Below are positions 1 through 10,772 of a stretch of 64,000 nucleotides of DNA, in pieces (the stretch's first letter is position 1; each line of letters opens with the position of its first letter). The DNA comes from Reticulitermes speratus (Eukaryota; Arthropoda; Insecta; Blattodea; Rhinotermitidae). The notes beneath the pieces are model-generated. The model saw only the letters and a list, made by a program, of their open reading frames with translations. It was not told the DNA's origin and ran no database searches. Position numbers and translations under genes: made by a program. The DNA lies in assembly GCA_021186555.1 (NCBI GenBank), contig JAJKFL010000039.1, positions 37,800,733 to 37,864,732 on the forward strand, read 5' to 3'.

Positions 1-63
1 CACTAGTAAAACTGTACCAACACGTGCACCTATTTATAAAAACAATAATAGTTTTAAAAAAAG

Positions 64-113
64 CCCTACATATGTTTCGGCCAGCTAACTGGCCATCCTC
101 AGGGGCAACTAGC
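64..113 (-). mobile_element. Hammerhead-like motif of a Penelope-type element, solo copy
   Basis: Read on the minus strand this shows CTGAGGA, a stem closed by GGCC and GGCC, GAAA, then the palindrome ACATATGT followed by A. CCC before the core pairs with GGG after it. The layout matches a minimal type I hammerhead with a dimer-competent stem III. One extra base separates CTGAGGA from stem II, so activity is unproven. No partner copy in inverted orientation is visible nearby. Confidence 0.5.
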
Positions 114-861
114 GATCACAGCGTAATCACGTTCAATAGGTTTATATTAAGATGTATGAGTGTTGTATAAAAACATTAAAACCAATAAAGTTTTCGTCGT
201 TCATTGGAGACACATCAATGGGCAATATATCACTTTTGTTGTAGGCACTGTATAATAAAACACACTGACTTGGTTTTTACAGCACTGTTGTATTGCGTGT
301 TTCCGTGAAGCATGTACAGGGCATACATAAAAGAATGGTGCGGTTTTAATAGTGAACACTATTAAAACCGCACCATCCTTTTGTGTATGCCCTGTATTTT
401 CTTTATCCATGCCGACTATCGTCTGTTCTGTATGCGATGGTTATGGGAGCATTATCTTGGCATAGGCATGGCGTTGTATCGTCTGTGCTGGGTGGTTGCT
501 AAGGTAGCGTGTAGCCCGGAAGATGTCTGATTGCCTACTCAATTACACATTTTTCCTACAGATACTCCGGAATATTTAGCTAGTCCGTAGGGAATAAATT
601 TGTAAGCTGACCTTTTGTGTCGGAACAGGAGTTTCTGTACAGCCTGCAGTATTGGGTGTCTCACATAAACAGCTCGTGCGAACGGTATGACTTTCCAATT
701 TGCATGTGAATGGTGAGAAGCGTATACAAAGCTTGTTGCTAACATTCCTCCCAGCGATCTGAACAACACTCTCTCTCTTTATTCTCCGCGTTCTGTACGA
801 GAAAATCGAATTCAATCACGTTTTTGAAAAATGCGTTTTGGGAAGAATCTATGGTACCTAA
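114..861. other. Unassigned sequence with one palindrome
   Basis: No gene or recognisable repeat apart from the hairpin at 315-396. Short open frames here have no signal peptide, domain or splice context. Confidence 0.4.
315..396. repeat. Near-perfect 40-bp-arm palindrome
   Basis: Arms 315-354 and 357-396 are inverted complements with two differences and a 2-base centre. As RNA this folds into one long hairpin. The minimal loop and lack of bulges look more like a fold-back MITE remnant than a microRNA precursor. Confidence 0.7.
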
Positions 862-1450
862 AAGTAAAGTTGTCCCTGTCCACGCCATGAAGGCATATAG
901 GGGAGTACAGGTATAGATCCACTCATTCTTAATACTGGCACTAGTTGGAAGTCAGTAAAAGGTAAAGTTCACCCTAGAACAGGCCATGAAGGCCCAGAGG
1001 GGGAGTAGAGGTATAGCTCTACTCTTTCTTTAACCTCGGCGCTAGATGGGTGTGGTTGAACAACGCCACGCCCCGGCCGCTTTACCCCCGGGAATGATCC
1101 GGTACCCATTGTACAGGAGGCTGGGTGGGCCCCAGGGCAGGTTTGGACGGGTGCTGAAAATCTCTCCCCCACCGGGATTCAATCCCCGGACCGTCCGGCT
1201 CGTAGCGAGTCGCTATACCGACTGAGCTATCGTGGCCCACAGTTGGAAGTGATTGTTCAACATTAAGCCCCGGCCTCTTTACCGTCCAGGAAAGAACAAC
1301 GGTACCAATTGCTTAAGAGGCTGGGTGTGCCTCAGAGCCGGTCTGGACGATTTGGAAAAGAGAAAAAACTCTTACGCCTTGCCAGGATTCGAACCCTGGA
1401 TCTTCCAGCCCGTGTCCTAGTCACTAGACCGACTACACTATCCTGGCTCC
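862..1450 (-). mobile_element. SINE-B copy split by a SINE-A insertion
   Basis: The tRNA-like head lies at about 1380-1450 (B box in the reverse strand of CAGGATTCGAACCCTGG) and the body and 3' end continue to 862. The copy is interrupted between 952 and 1251 by a SINE-A element. Both parts align with the other copies of this subfamily at 13213-13474 and 16337-16642. Confidence 0.75.
953..1240 (-). mobile_element. SINE-A copy nested in SINE-B
   Basis: A tRNA-derived SINE of about 288 bp. The head has an A-box region (TAGCTCAGTCGGTATAGCG on the minus strand) and a B box, followed by a GC-rich body. The target-site duplication AGTTGGAAGT is at 943-952 and 1241-1250, inside the host SINE, so this insertion is the younger one. 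Confidence 0.85.
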
Positions 1451-1529
1451 ATTTATAATGCCACCAGGTGCTTTATTCTTCACAGCAGTTTGTTTGCACG
1501 ATGAAACGAAGGGCAAGACAGCACGCTTA

Positions 1530-1725
1530 TGAAAGATGAGAAATGCGTACAGAATTTTAGTTAGGAAAACTGAGAAAACCAGACAACTTGGAAAACTGGG
1601 ACACATGCTGGAATAATATTAAAAATATGTAAGATAAAAGTGTGAAGGTGCGGACTGGATTAATGTGCCTTAGAACAGGGTACAGTGGTGGGTTTTTGCG
1701 AAGGCACTACTTATGTTTTTCATTA
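1530..1725 (+). mobile_element. Diverged LINE-1fam 3' fragment
   Basis: Weak similarity to the LINE tail at 4981-5577: a GGAATAATATTAAAA segment, then GGACTGGATTAATGTG, then a GGTGGG stretch in the same order. No frame survives. I infer a decayed copy, and a chance match cannot be excluded. Confidence 0.35.
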
Positions 1726-1905
1726 GACATCTGACCCTTGAAGATGGGACCACTGAGATGTCTCGAAACGCTGCGCAACAAAACACCAGTGACGGAACGC
1801 AACATCTAAGAAGAAGGAGATTTCGAGGATCTTTCGTTCCAATGTCTTCTTCGGCTATTTGTACTCTAAATCCTGAAGGTATAGTTTTATGCTGCCTCCG
1901 TCCAC

Positions 1906-4015
1906 TTGTCTTCGCTACAGTAATGTGTCCTCTGTCTTCGCTACAGTAATGTGTTCCCTGTCTTCGCTACAGTAATGTGTCCTCTGTCTTCGTTACAGTA
2001 ATGTGTCCTCTGTCTTCGCTACAGTAATGTGTTCTCTGTCTTCGCTACAGTAATGTGTTCTCTGTCTTCGCTACAGTAATGTGTCCTCTGTCTTCGCTAC
2101 AGTAATGCGTTCCCTGTCTTCGCTACAGTAATGTGTCCTCTGTCTTCGCTACAGTAATGTGTTCCCTGTCTTCGTTACAGTAATGTGTTCTCTGTCTTCG
2201 CTACAGTAATGTGTCCTCTGTCTTCGCTACAGTAATGTGTTCTCTGTCTTCGCTACAGTAATGTGTCCTCTGTCTTCGCTACAGTAATGTGTTCTCTGTC
2301 TTCGCTACAGTAATGTGTCCTCTGTCTTCGCTACAGTAATGTGTCCTCTGTCTTCGCTACAGTAATGTGTTCCCTGTCTTCGCTACAGTAATGTGTCCTC
2401 TGTCTTCGTTACAGTAATGTGTCCTCTGTCTTCGCTACAGTAATGTGTCCTCTGTCTTCGCTACAGTAATGTGTCCTCTGTCTTCGCTACAGTAATGTGT
2501 TCTCTGTCTTCGCTACAGTAATGTGTTCCCTGTCTTCGCTACAGTAATGTGTTCTCTGTCTTCGCTACAGTAATGTGTCCTCTGTCTTCGCTACAGTAAT
2601 GTGTTCTCTGTCTTCGCTACAGTAATGTGTCCTCTGTCTTCGCTACAGTAATGTGTCCTCTGTCTTCGCTACAGTAATGTGTCCTCTGTCTTCGCTACAG
2701 TAATGTGTCCTCTGTCTTCGCTACAGTAATGTGTCCTCTGTCTTCGCTACAGTTAATGTGTCCTCTGTCTTCGCTACAGTAATGTGTCCTCTGTCTTCGC
2801 TACAGTAATGTGTCCTCTGTCTTCGCTACAGTAATGTGTCCCCTGTCTTCGCTACAGTAATGTGTCCTCTGTCTTCGCTACAGTAATGTGTCCTCTGTCT
2901 TCGCTACAGTAATGTGTCCCCTGTCTTCGCTACAGTAATGTGTCCTCTGTCTTCGTTACAGTAATGTGTCCTCTGTCTTCGCTACAGTAATGTGTCCTCT
3001 GTCTTCGCTACAGTAATGTGTCCCTGTCTTCGCTACAGTAATGTGTCCTCTGTCTTCGCTACAGTAATGTGTTCCCTGTCTTCGCTACAGTAATGTGTTC
3101 TCTGTCTTCGCTACAGTAATGTGTCCTCTGTCTTCGCTACAGTAATGTGTCCTCTGTCTTCGCTACAGTAATGTGTCCTCTGTCTTCGCAAACAGTAATG
3201 TGTCCTCTGTCTTCGCTACAGTAATGTGTTCCCTGTCTTCGCTACAGTAATGTGTCCTCTGTCTTCGCTACAGTAATGTGTCCTCTGTCTTCGCTACAGT
3301 AATGTGTCCTCTGTCTTCGCTACAGTAATATGTCCTCTGTCTTCGCTACAGTAATGTGTCCTCTGTCTTCGCTACAGTAATGTGTTCCCTGTCTTCGCTA
3401 CAGTAATGTGTCCTCTGTCTTCGCTACAGTAATGTGTCCTCTGTATTCGCTACAGTAATGTGTCCTCTGTCTTCGCTACAGTAATGTGTTCTCTGTCTTC
3501 GCTACAGTAATGTGTCCTCTGTCTTCGCTACAGTAATGTGTCCTCTGTCTTCGCTACAGTAATGTGTTCCCTGTCTTCGCTACAGTAATGTGTTCCTGTC
3601 TTCGCTACAGTAATGTGTTCCCTGTCTTCGCTACAGTAATGTGTCCTCTGTCTTCGCTACAGTAATGTGTTCTCTGTCTTCGCTACAGTAATGTGTACTC
3701 TGTCTTCGCTACTTTAATGTGTCTCTGTCTTCGCTACAGTAATGTGTCCTCTGTCTTCGCTACAGTAATGTGTCCCTGTCTTCGCTACAGTAATGTGTCC
3801 TCTGTCTTCGCTACAGTATGTGCCTCTGTCTTTGCTACAGTAATGTGTCCTCTGTCTTCGCTACAGTAATGTGTTCTCTGTCTTCGCTACAGTAATGTGT
3901 CCTCTGTCTTCGCTACAGTAATGTGTTCTCTGTCTTCGCTACAGTAATGTGTCCTCTGTCTTCGCTACAGTAATGTGTTCTCTGTCTTCGCTACAGTAAT
4001 GTGTTCTCTGTCTTC
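1906..4015. repeat. 26-bp minisatellite, about 81 copies
   Basis: The unit contains CTACAGTAATGTGTCCTCTG followed by TCTTCG. Common variants are TTCCCTG and TTCTCTG in place of TCCTCTG. Most units are exact or differ by one or two bases, with occasional 1-base indels (for example near 2750, 3020 and 3815). Period 26 is not a multiple of three, and no frame stays open over many units. Confidence 0.95.
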
Positions 4016-4170
4016 TTGCCCGGTATATAAAATCCTTTCTTCCAATTTTCTCTAATTTTCGGGATATGATCTCTTTGCTACGCAACCAATTCCAGCACCG
4101 AATTTCAAGAAAATCTGACAAACGGTTTAGTCGCTGATAGTAGGTCACAGATGGATGGACGGACCTGTTA
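4016..4170. other. Spacer with a decayed dispersed repeat
   Basis: Contains GAATTTCAAGAAAATCTGAC followed by GGATGGACGGAC, which resembles the core of the dispersed family at 46950-47540. Too short and diverged to call firmly. Confidence 0.3.
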
Positions 4171-4640
4171 GGCATAAGACGTAGGTCTGCGGCCGCTCGA
4201 TTGCTGGGATTGCGGGTTCGAATTGCCGATCCCAGTGGCCATGCGGTCTAAGGCGTGGGTTTTCGGCCGCTCGCTTACTAGGATCGTGGGTTCGAATCCC
4301 ACCGGGGGCATGGATGTTTGTGTTGTGTTAGATGTATGGACGATAGCATGAAACATAAGGTGACATGCAGGACAAAAAGGACTTCAACAGTACAAATGGA
4401 TCAAAGGGGGAAACCCAGGAATTAATAAAAAAAAAAAATCCCGCGTGGGGGGGGGGGGGGGAGGGGGGGCATGAATGTTTGTCTCTTCAGAGTGTTGTGT
4501 GTTGTCATGTAGAGGTCTCTGCGAAGGGCCGATCCCTCGTCAGAGGAGTCCTACTGAGTGTTGTGTGTGTGTCATTGAGTGTGATCAGAGGAACAATAAC
4601 CCTCTGCACCTACAGTGAGTAGGTAGAAGAGGTCAGACTA
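4171..4640 (+). mobile_element. SINE-C1 copy split at its B box
   Basis: The 5' half (4171-4224) ends in GGGTTCGAAT and the 3' half resumes at 4439 with TCCCGCG, so the split falls exactly in the tRNA B box. The body (about 4465-4600) has the family blocks AGTGTTGTGTGTTGTC and GAGGAGTCCTACTGAGTG. The copy ends in a partly paired tail (CCTCTGCACCTAC and GTAGGTAGAAGAGG) shared with the copy at 41222-41470. Confidence 0.75.
4225..4438 (+). mobile_element. SINE-C2 inserted in the B box of SINE-C1
   Basis: A full-length element. Its head starts GCCGATCCCAGTGG and has its own B box GGGTTCGAATCCC at about 4290, then a body different from C1 (TGTTGTGTTAGATG, GACATGCAGGAC) and a poly(A) end at about 4427-4438. 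The poly(A) joins TCCC of the host B box directly. No long target-site duplication is visible. Confidence 0.75.
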
Positions 4641-4980
4641 AGAAAGATGGAAAGAAAGAACGCCTAATAAAAAGAGAAAAAAATTGACTAAAGCTGAATT
4701 TAACTGAGTTTGTTTGCACTGAAGAATAATTGAACCAGATATATATATATACAGCCTGATGGCGACTGCAGCTTCCGGTATATGAAAGATGACAGAAGTT
4801 GTGTTGTATATGACGCGGAGAATATTTGTACAATATTGGTTGTATACACGACGTCAACATTATATCATTCTGTAACTCGCAAATCATCTCAAGAATATCA
4901 AATTCCTAAGTAACGGAAATTCACTTTTCGAGGAAGAAATTAAGAGCAGATTGAAGTAGGGGAATGCTTGTTATCATTCG
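4641..4980. other. Unassigned AT-rich sequence
   Basis: Contains a short TA microsatellite near 4739-4751. No gene or known repeat recognised. Confidence 0.4.
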
Positions 4981-5577
4981 GTGCAGGATCTTCTGTCTTA
5001 CAGTTTGCTATCTAAAAATACGAAGATTAAGATATACAGAAGTATAATTTTGCCTGTTGTTTTGTATGGGTGTGAGACTTGGTCTCTCACATTGAGGGAG
5101 GAACATAGGCTGAGGGTGTTCGAGAATAGGGTGCTGAGGGGGATATTTGGGGCTAAGAGGGACGGGGTAACAGGGGAGTGGAGAAGACTACATAACGAGA
5201 AACTTAATGATCTTTACTCATCACCAAATATTATTCGAGTGATCAAATGAAGAAGAATGAGGTGGGCGCGGCATGTAGCACGTATGATAAGGGGAGAGGT
5301 GCGTACAGGATTGTGGTGGGGAGACCTGAGGTAAGGAGACCACTTGGAAGACCCAGGCGTAGATGGGAGGATAATATTAAAATGGATCTTCAAGAAGTGG
5401 GATGGGGGGCATGGACTGGATTGATATGGCTCAGGATAGGGACAGGTGGCGGGCTGTTGTGAGTGCGGTAATGAACCTTCGGGTTCCATAAAACGCGGGA
5501 AATTTCTTGACTAGCTGACGACCTGTTAGCTTCTAAAGAAGGACTGTGCTACATGGAGTTAGTTAGTTAGTTAGTTA
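4981..5577 (+). pseudogene. Non-LTR retrotransposon (LINE) ORF2 C-terminus, broken
   Basis: Translation from 4981 gives the end of a LINE reverse transcriptase polyprotein, with YSLLSKNTKIKIYRSIILPV then YGCETWSLTLREEHR and LRGIFGAKRDGVTGEWRRL. An in-frame TGA stops it at 5248-5250, just before [12 protein letters not shown] frameshift near 5300 moves the rest ([18 protein letters not shown]) to another frame. Together these give the conserved C-terminal region seen in many arthropod LINE copies. The 3' UTR follows, with a GAACCTTCGGGTTCCATAAA segment that can form a hairpin, and the copy ends in (GTTA)n at about 5557-5577. The 5' part, including the RT catalytic motifs, is missing, as expected for 5' truncation. 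The family is clear, but I do not assign the LINE clade. Confidence 0.85.
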
Positions 5578-6091
5578 AATGTATTCGAATATTTTTCGCA
5601 ATAGTGTACTGCGCCCGAATGAAATATTTCTAAGTTACAGACTTGTGACTGGTTGGTAAGAAGAAATTATTTGTTACTTGAATTCATGGGGGGGGGGGGG
5701 CGGTCTTCAAGCTGACATCATGTCGGATCCGATATTGACACTCGAGTGGTCACCGAGAGCGAAGAATTATACGGGCGGGAGAACATAATTAAGGGAGTGC
5801 CAATTTAAGAAGCACTTTGCAGTTCTGCTTATCTGAAGCGTGACTGAACAGATTAAGACGTACTCTTCACTGGAGTCGGGACGGGACCTACAGCCTACGA
5901 AAAAAAAAAAAAGAAGAAATCTTGACTTGCGGGTTAGGTCGTTTTCGGCTCACGATTACCAAATCAGTGAGAAGTCTTGCGCTAACATTGTCGTCACGTT
6001 CAGGCTGCAGGACGTAATGTGCCTCACATCACACAGTTATCAACTTTAATGGCAGGAACCTAAATTTTATTTCTTTGTGTAATTTATTTTA
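5578..6091. other. Unassigned sequence
   Basis: Contains a G tract at 5689-5700 and an A-rich tract near 5900. No supported gene or repeat. Confidence 0.4.
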
Positions 6092-6352
6092 GCCGATCGC
6101 AGTGGCCGCGCGGTCTAAGGCGTGGATCTGCGATCGTTCGCTTGCTGGGGTTGTGGGTTCGAATCCCCCCGGCGGCATGGATGTCTGTCTCTTATGAGTG
6201 TTGTGTGTTGTCAGGTAGAGAGGTCTCTGCGTCGGGCTGATCACTCGTCTAGAGGAGTCCTACCGAGTGTGGTGTGTCTAAAGTGTGTGATCGTGAAGCC
6301 TCGATAATGAGGAGGCGTTGGCACACCAGGGGCTGTTACGCCATTGGAAGAA
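6092..6352 (+). mobile_element. SINE-C1 copy, near full length
   Basis: Head GCCGATCGCAGTGGCCGCG, B box GGGTTCGAATCCC, then the family body (TGTGTTGTCAGGTAGAG, AGGAGTCCTACCGAGTG, GATCGTGAAGCCTCG) and the 3' block CTGTTACGCCATTGGAAG. This intact copy defines the C1 subfamily used to read the composite copies. Confidence 0.85.
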
Positions 6353-6420
6353 GTAATCTTTTTTAAACGTTCTTCAGTATCGATTGCAGGATGACTGTTG
6401 CGTGACCAACTGCAAAGGGT

Positions 6421-6500
6421 TTGAAAGGAGACGGCTGTGGCCTACTCGAAGTACTATCCTGAAATTTGCATGGAGGGAGGTTTGAGATTCCCCACAGCGG
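6421..6500 (-). mobile_element. Fragment of dispersed repeat H
   Basis: GACGGCTGTGGCCTACTCGA and the following 30 bases resemble 54830-54900 (GCTGCCGTGGCCTACCTTGA). Two diverged copies in one window suggest a dispersed family with a tRNA-like head. Confidence 0.45.
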
Positions 6501-7302
6501 TGTTGCTAATGATTCAATTCTTGTGGAACGTGACACTGTCGTCGAGAAATATTCGCCAAAAGACACGGCGTCATATCCGGGAAGACTTCAGTCTTAACAT
6601 AACGCCATGTTTCTTATGTAGGAAACTTACAGTTTGTTGTCTACTGCCGCGTTTTAAACTTTTGCTGATTTATCACTCCTGAACCTCCACTTCCCTTATT
6701 TCGTAACGATTTAATCTGAACACGCAACCCCGATCGAACATTACGACCTACAATAACCACTTAAAACTACTTCCGAAACGTAAGCAATCAACCACGACGC
6801 AGATGGCATATCAAGTGCGACATTCTTGGTCCCGCTTGTGACGTCACCAGTATGGATGAGCGACTGTATTTCGTAAATTGTGTTTCGTAGAGTTGCTTGT
6901 TTGTTTTTATAGCTTTACATTGGACAATTACAATTTGTAACCTGAGCTACGCCTTTAATTACTACATTACTAATTTATTTCCTTCTTACAACATTTTTTT
7001 TCTTTCTTTTTCGTGCGTCTGGAGTTTGAATTCTCTCGATTTCAGGTATAAGTCACAGTATTTAATGCGACAAGTGCAGATGTCGTTAAACAAATTCAAA
7101 CAATACCGCGCGAGAGAGTTTAGTCAACATTGTTTCTCATGTATTATTATGATGTAACAATGTCACAGAGCTTGTTAACTCTAATGCAAGCTCTCCTATG
7201 TTAAATAACTCCTAGTTAACCCTTCAATGCCGACCTCGGTGCACTGTACAGTAGTTAATGTATTTAAGAGTATTATAAATTTAACCCCGTCTTCCTCGTT
7301 CC
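6501..7302. other. Unassigned sequence
   Basis: AT-rich, with no repeat or coding signal that I recognise. Confidence 0.4.
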
Positions 7303-7577
7303 GTGGGCCGCGATAGCTCAGTCGGTATAGCGACTCGCTACGGGCTGGACGGTCCGGGGATCGAATCCCGGGGGCGAGATTTTCCAGCACCCGTCCAGAC
7401 CAGCCCTGGGGGCCCACCCAGCCTCCTATACAATGGGTACCGGGTCATTCCCGGGGGTAAAGCGGCCGGGGCGTGGCGTTCACCACCCACCCCTATCTAG
7501 CGCTGAGGTTAAAGAAAGAGTAGAGCTATACCTCTACTCCCCCTCTGGGCCTTCGTGGCCTGTTATGGGGAGAACTT
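7303..7577 (+). mobile_element. SINE-A copy
   Basis: Full tRNA-like head (GGGCCGCGATAGCTCAGTCG, then GGGGATCGAATCCCGG) and complete body. Imperfect flanking repeats (CTTCCTCGTTCCG before, CCTCCTCATTCCG after) look like an aged target-site duplication. Confidence 0.85.
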
Positions 7578-7833
7578 GTACCTCCTCATTCCGCGCAGTA
7601 GTTAGAATTCAAACATCCGAGTCACTGAAGTGTCAAAAACGCCACTTATTCCTGATAATCTTCTCAGACGGTGAACACTATTCATGCTCTGTCTTATGAC
7701 TGTTCTGCGCAACCACAGAAACTCGAGAGCACACAGTCCTGCCTACATTTCTTTCAGGTATCCCCTAATAATACGTATATTGTTATCGAGTTTCGTATCT
7801 ATGTAACTTGGAGAACAGATACAAACAACGTTT

Positions 7834-8042
7834 AAGTTTCTGGATAATATTAAAATCGGTCTTCAAGAGAAAAGATGGGGAGGAGGCGTGAACTGGATTG
7901 ATCTGGCTTGGGATTGTCATGTGGCGGGCTCTTGTGAACACGATAATGAACCTTCGGGTTTCATAAAATGTGGGGAATCTTTTTGGCTAACTGAGAAACT
8001 ATTAGCTTCTTAAGAAGGACTCTGCTCCATGGAGTAGAGTTT
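7834..8042 (+). mobile_element. LINE-1fam 3' end, decayed
   Basis: Matches the last 200 bp of the element at 4981-5577: GGATAATATTAAAATCGGTC, GAACCTTCGGGTTTCATAAA and CTTAAGAAGGACTCTGCTCC in order. The coding part is disrupted. Confidence 0.7.
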
Positions 8043-8049
8043 TGTTTTG

Positions 8050-8078
8050 TGCGTGTGCGTGTGTGTGTGTGTGTGTGA
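8050..8078. repeat. (GT)n microsatellite
   Basis: GT dinucleotide run directly after the LINE tail. Confidence 0.9.
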
Positions 8079-8190
8079 CTGGCTGCATGAGGAAACAGTA
8101 TAGAATAAACAATCCGCTCTTTCACGTCAGAATCACTGAAGCAGTTATGCTTAAGACTGAACGTTTGATGTAACTGGATATTTATTTGAA

Positions 8191-8479
8191 AGCCCGGATA
8201 GCTCAGTCGGTATAGAAACTAGGTTACGGGCTGGACGGTCCAGGCTTCGAATCCCGCCATAGGTCAAGAATCTTTCGCTTCTCCAAGACGTCCAGACCTG
8301 CTCTGGGGCCCACCCAACCTCATATTCAATGAGCACCACAGTTCTTTTCCCAGTTGTAAAGCGGCTGGGGCGTGAAGTTGACCACTCACCTCTATCTAGT
8401 GTCGAGGTTAAGAATGAGTGGAGCTATACCTCTACTTCCCCTATATGCCTTCATGGCGTGGACAGGGACAGCTTCACCT
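8191..8479 (+). mobile_element. SINE-A/B mosaic copy
   Basis: The head is close to SINE-A (GGATAGCTCAGTCGGTATAG), but the body follows the SINE-B form (ACCACTCACCTCTATCTAG, GAATGAGTGGAGCTATACC, GCCTTCATGGCGTGGACAG). A and B are therefore subfamilies of one lineage, and this copy is an intermediate or recombinant. Confidence 0.75.
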
Positions 8480-8581
8480 TCTGTACATTTATTTAAATTA
8501 AAGAAGCTAACTCCTTCCCGGATTTTTTCTTACTTGTAAACTCTACTGATAGAGTGACGACTTATTCTGGCATTTTTTTAC

Positions 8582-8663
8582 ATGGTGAAGGGCACCGCAG
8601 CAGATGCTACAGACTCACCACAGCCTTAAGGCTTTTTTTGCAACCCTGTGATGAAGATGATAG
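8582..8663. mobile_element. Fragment of dispersed repeat E
   Basis: GTGAAGGGCACCGCAGCAGA through TGCAACCCTGTGATGAAGAT matches 40514-40594 over about 80 bp. Function and full length are unknown. Confidence 0.55.
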
Positions 8664-8850
8664 GTTTTTTTTTCCGTTTTTCCTTGTAATGGAGCACCGA
8701 TGGAATGAAATTGACAGGGGAAAACCGACAACTCGGAGAAAAACCTGTCCCAGTGCCACTTTGTCCACCACAAACCCCACATGGACTGACCCGGGATCGA
8801 CCTGGGCCTCCGAAGTGAGAGACCGGCGACTAACCGCCTGAGCCATGGCA
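8664..8850 (-). mobile_element. SINE-F copy
   Basis: A tRNA-like head on the minus strand (TGCCATGGCTCAGGCGGTTA, with the B box in CCCGGGTCAGTC context), then GGTGGACAAAGTGGCACTGG and a T-rich end on the plus strand. Related copies are at 30688-30836, 35989-36157 and 60839-60965. Confidence 0.75.
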
Positions 8851-9718
8851 TTTATGGCATCCTTGGAAATTTTTATTCCCCTTGACAATAATGAGAGAAA
8901 AGTAAAAAATTCTGAAGACCGCGACGTCACACGTCCTTTTTTGTTATTTACTGCCGTAGCGTCGCGCAATATTGGGCATATGCGGGGCCAACAGACTAAC
9001 GCGAGGAAGGAAGCCTTATCCGGCCCATAAACAACGAGATGGTTACCCCTACTCTAGGAAGAATGTCAACAGTATCCGTAACCACACGCCTCGGAGCGAG
9101 ATGAACACGCATCACTGTGCAAGTCATATTAATTTGAGCGGTCACCTGTCGCAGTCTCTTTCCTTGCTTTTTAAAGGCCCCATTTCTGACATAATCTGGC
9201 TGCGCATGGTCCGTGAGTCTAATAATTTGCTTAAGTATAAAGTTACTGTTTGTACAAGCTGTTTTTGTAATGGAATCACAAAGTAGCAAAAACCCACCTA
9301 CGAAAAATAAAAATAAAAAAAAAAAAATTACACAATGTCTGGCATCTGTGGTTCATTTTGTTTTTTCTCTACTTAAATTAGAGGTGAATAAACTTATTTT
9401 ATTAATGATGAAAACGTGATCTGGAAGCGATACTTGAAGGCTCGTTAGTTTGCCGAATGACCGTGCTTCGTTTATACAGACTGCTGGAGGCATATTTTGA
9501 ACTAACATGTTCCATATTCAAATGTTTTTAAATTTGGGAAACCTTTTTAGAATAACAAGTTTGAAAAGTGATGACCCGCAAGGCAGACGTTTTGCGGTAC
9601 AACCTAAACGACGACTTTTTAGTACGATACTTGCTGTTGGCAGGGGTTTGGGCAACATTACTTCATTTCCGCGGTGTTAAGAAGGAAATGTACAAAGACC
9701 GAACCGTAAAGGAGGCGT
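8851..9718. other. Unassigned sequence
   Basis: No repeat or gene recognised. Open frames of about 100 codons on both strands (8972-9289) have no domain, signal peptide or splice context. Confidence 0.4.
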
Positions 9719-9731
9719 GTTTATGTAAATA

Positions 9732-10022
9732 GGTAAAGCAACCCCATTACAGGCCTAGACAGGCCCTGAGGGGTCCAGGAGGTTGAGGCTCCCAGATTTG
9801 TAGACAATCGGCACATGAAGGTGGTAAGGTTGTCAGCCCTACGCACCGGCCGCCTTTACCCCCCCAGGAAATATTCCTGGTACTCATTTCTGTTAGAGGC
9901 TGAGTCGACCCCAGGGCCATAGTGCGACCGAAACGATTATGTCAAGGAATTAATTCCAATACACCATCGGGAATCGAACCCGCGACGTTCCGGTTTGTAG
10001 CCTCAACCAACTGCGCCACCGC
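9732..10022 (-). mobile_element. SINE-D copy with target-site duplication
   Basis: The head on the minus strand is GCGGTGGCGCAGTTGGTTGA with B box GGGTTCGATTCCC. The body contains CTATGGCCCTGGGGTCGACT, and the 3' end is GGGATTGCTTTACC. GTTTATGTAAATA flanks it at 9719-9731 and 10023-10035. Confidence 0.9.
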
Positions 10023-10035
10023 GTTTATGTAAATA

Positions 10036-10476
10036 CTAGCATAAATCCAGTTGATATCTCAACGGACAGTCGTTAAAAACAAATTTCGTAAAGAATACAT
10101 AAACTCAACAACTTCCAGACGTTCTATTCAGGCAGTTATATTAAAAATGTATGGCTTCGTGGAATGTTATGATGTCATATGTCGTTGAGCTATTAGTTCC
10201 CGACGTTTCGAAGGGTAGAAACCTACGAAACTGCGGAAACAACTAGACTGCGACGCAGCGTCACAACTTTTTCAAAACTGCTGTGAGAACCTGAAATCTC
10301 GCTCAGACAGCTACGTGGGCGAGTCAGAAAGTATCCGGAATGTACTGTTTTAAAGAGTACAACATTATTTCAGTCCGTACGGTAGCAACATTTTTTTTTT
10401 GTTTTCACATATCACCTTATTTTCAACTCACTTAGTCCACCGGGCTACAAGCTTCTGTATTCACACTGAGCATCAA
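10036..10476. other. Unassigned sequence
   Basis: A GACGTTTCGAAGG motif near 10203 is reminiscent of the Penelope-type ends elsewhere but lacks a complete partner. Nothing else recognised. Confidence 0.35.
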
Positions 10477-10772
10477 AGGTAAAGGTAAAGGTAGTTTCAC
10501 CCTAGAACAGATCATGAAGTACCAGAGGGGGAGTAGAGGTATAGCTCTACTCTATCTGTAACCTCGTCGCTAGATGGGGGTGGGTGGTCAACGCCACGCT
10601 ACGGCCGCTTTACCTTCCGGGAAAGAGACCAGGTACCCATTATACAGGAGTATGGGCGGGCCCCAGGGCCGGTCTGGACGGGTGCTGAAAATCTCGTCCT
10701 CACCGGGATCCGATCCCCGGACCGTCCAACCCGTAGCGTAGTCGCTATACCGACTGAGCTACCCCGGCCCAC
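10477..10772 (-). mobile_element. SINE-A copy
   Basis: Complete head and body on the minus strand. The 3' end (plus-strand left edge) is (GGTAAA)n, the reverse of the TTTACC tail also seen in SINE-D. Confidence 0.85.

Noticed and set aside
1160-1240. tRNA genes at SINE heads (also 7303, 20150, 43224, 14740-14817 and others)
   Set aside because: A and B boxes are present but the acceptor stem does not close and each head continues into a family-specific SINE body, often with target-site duplications.
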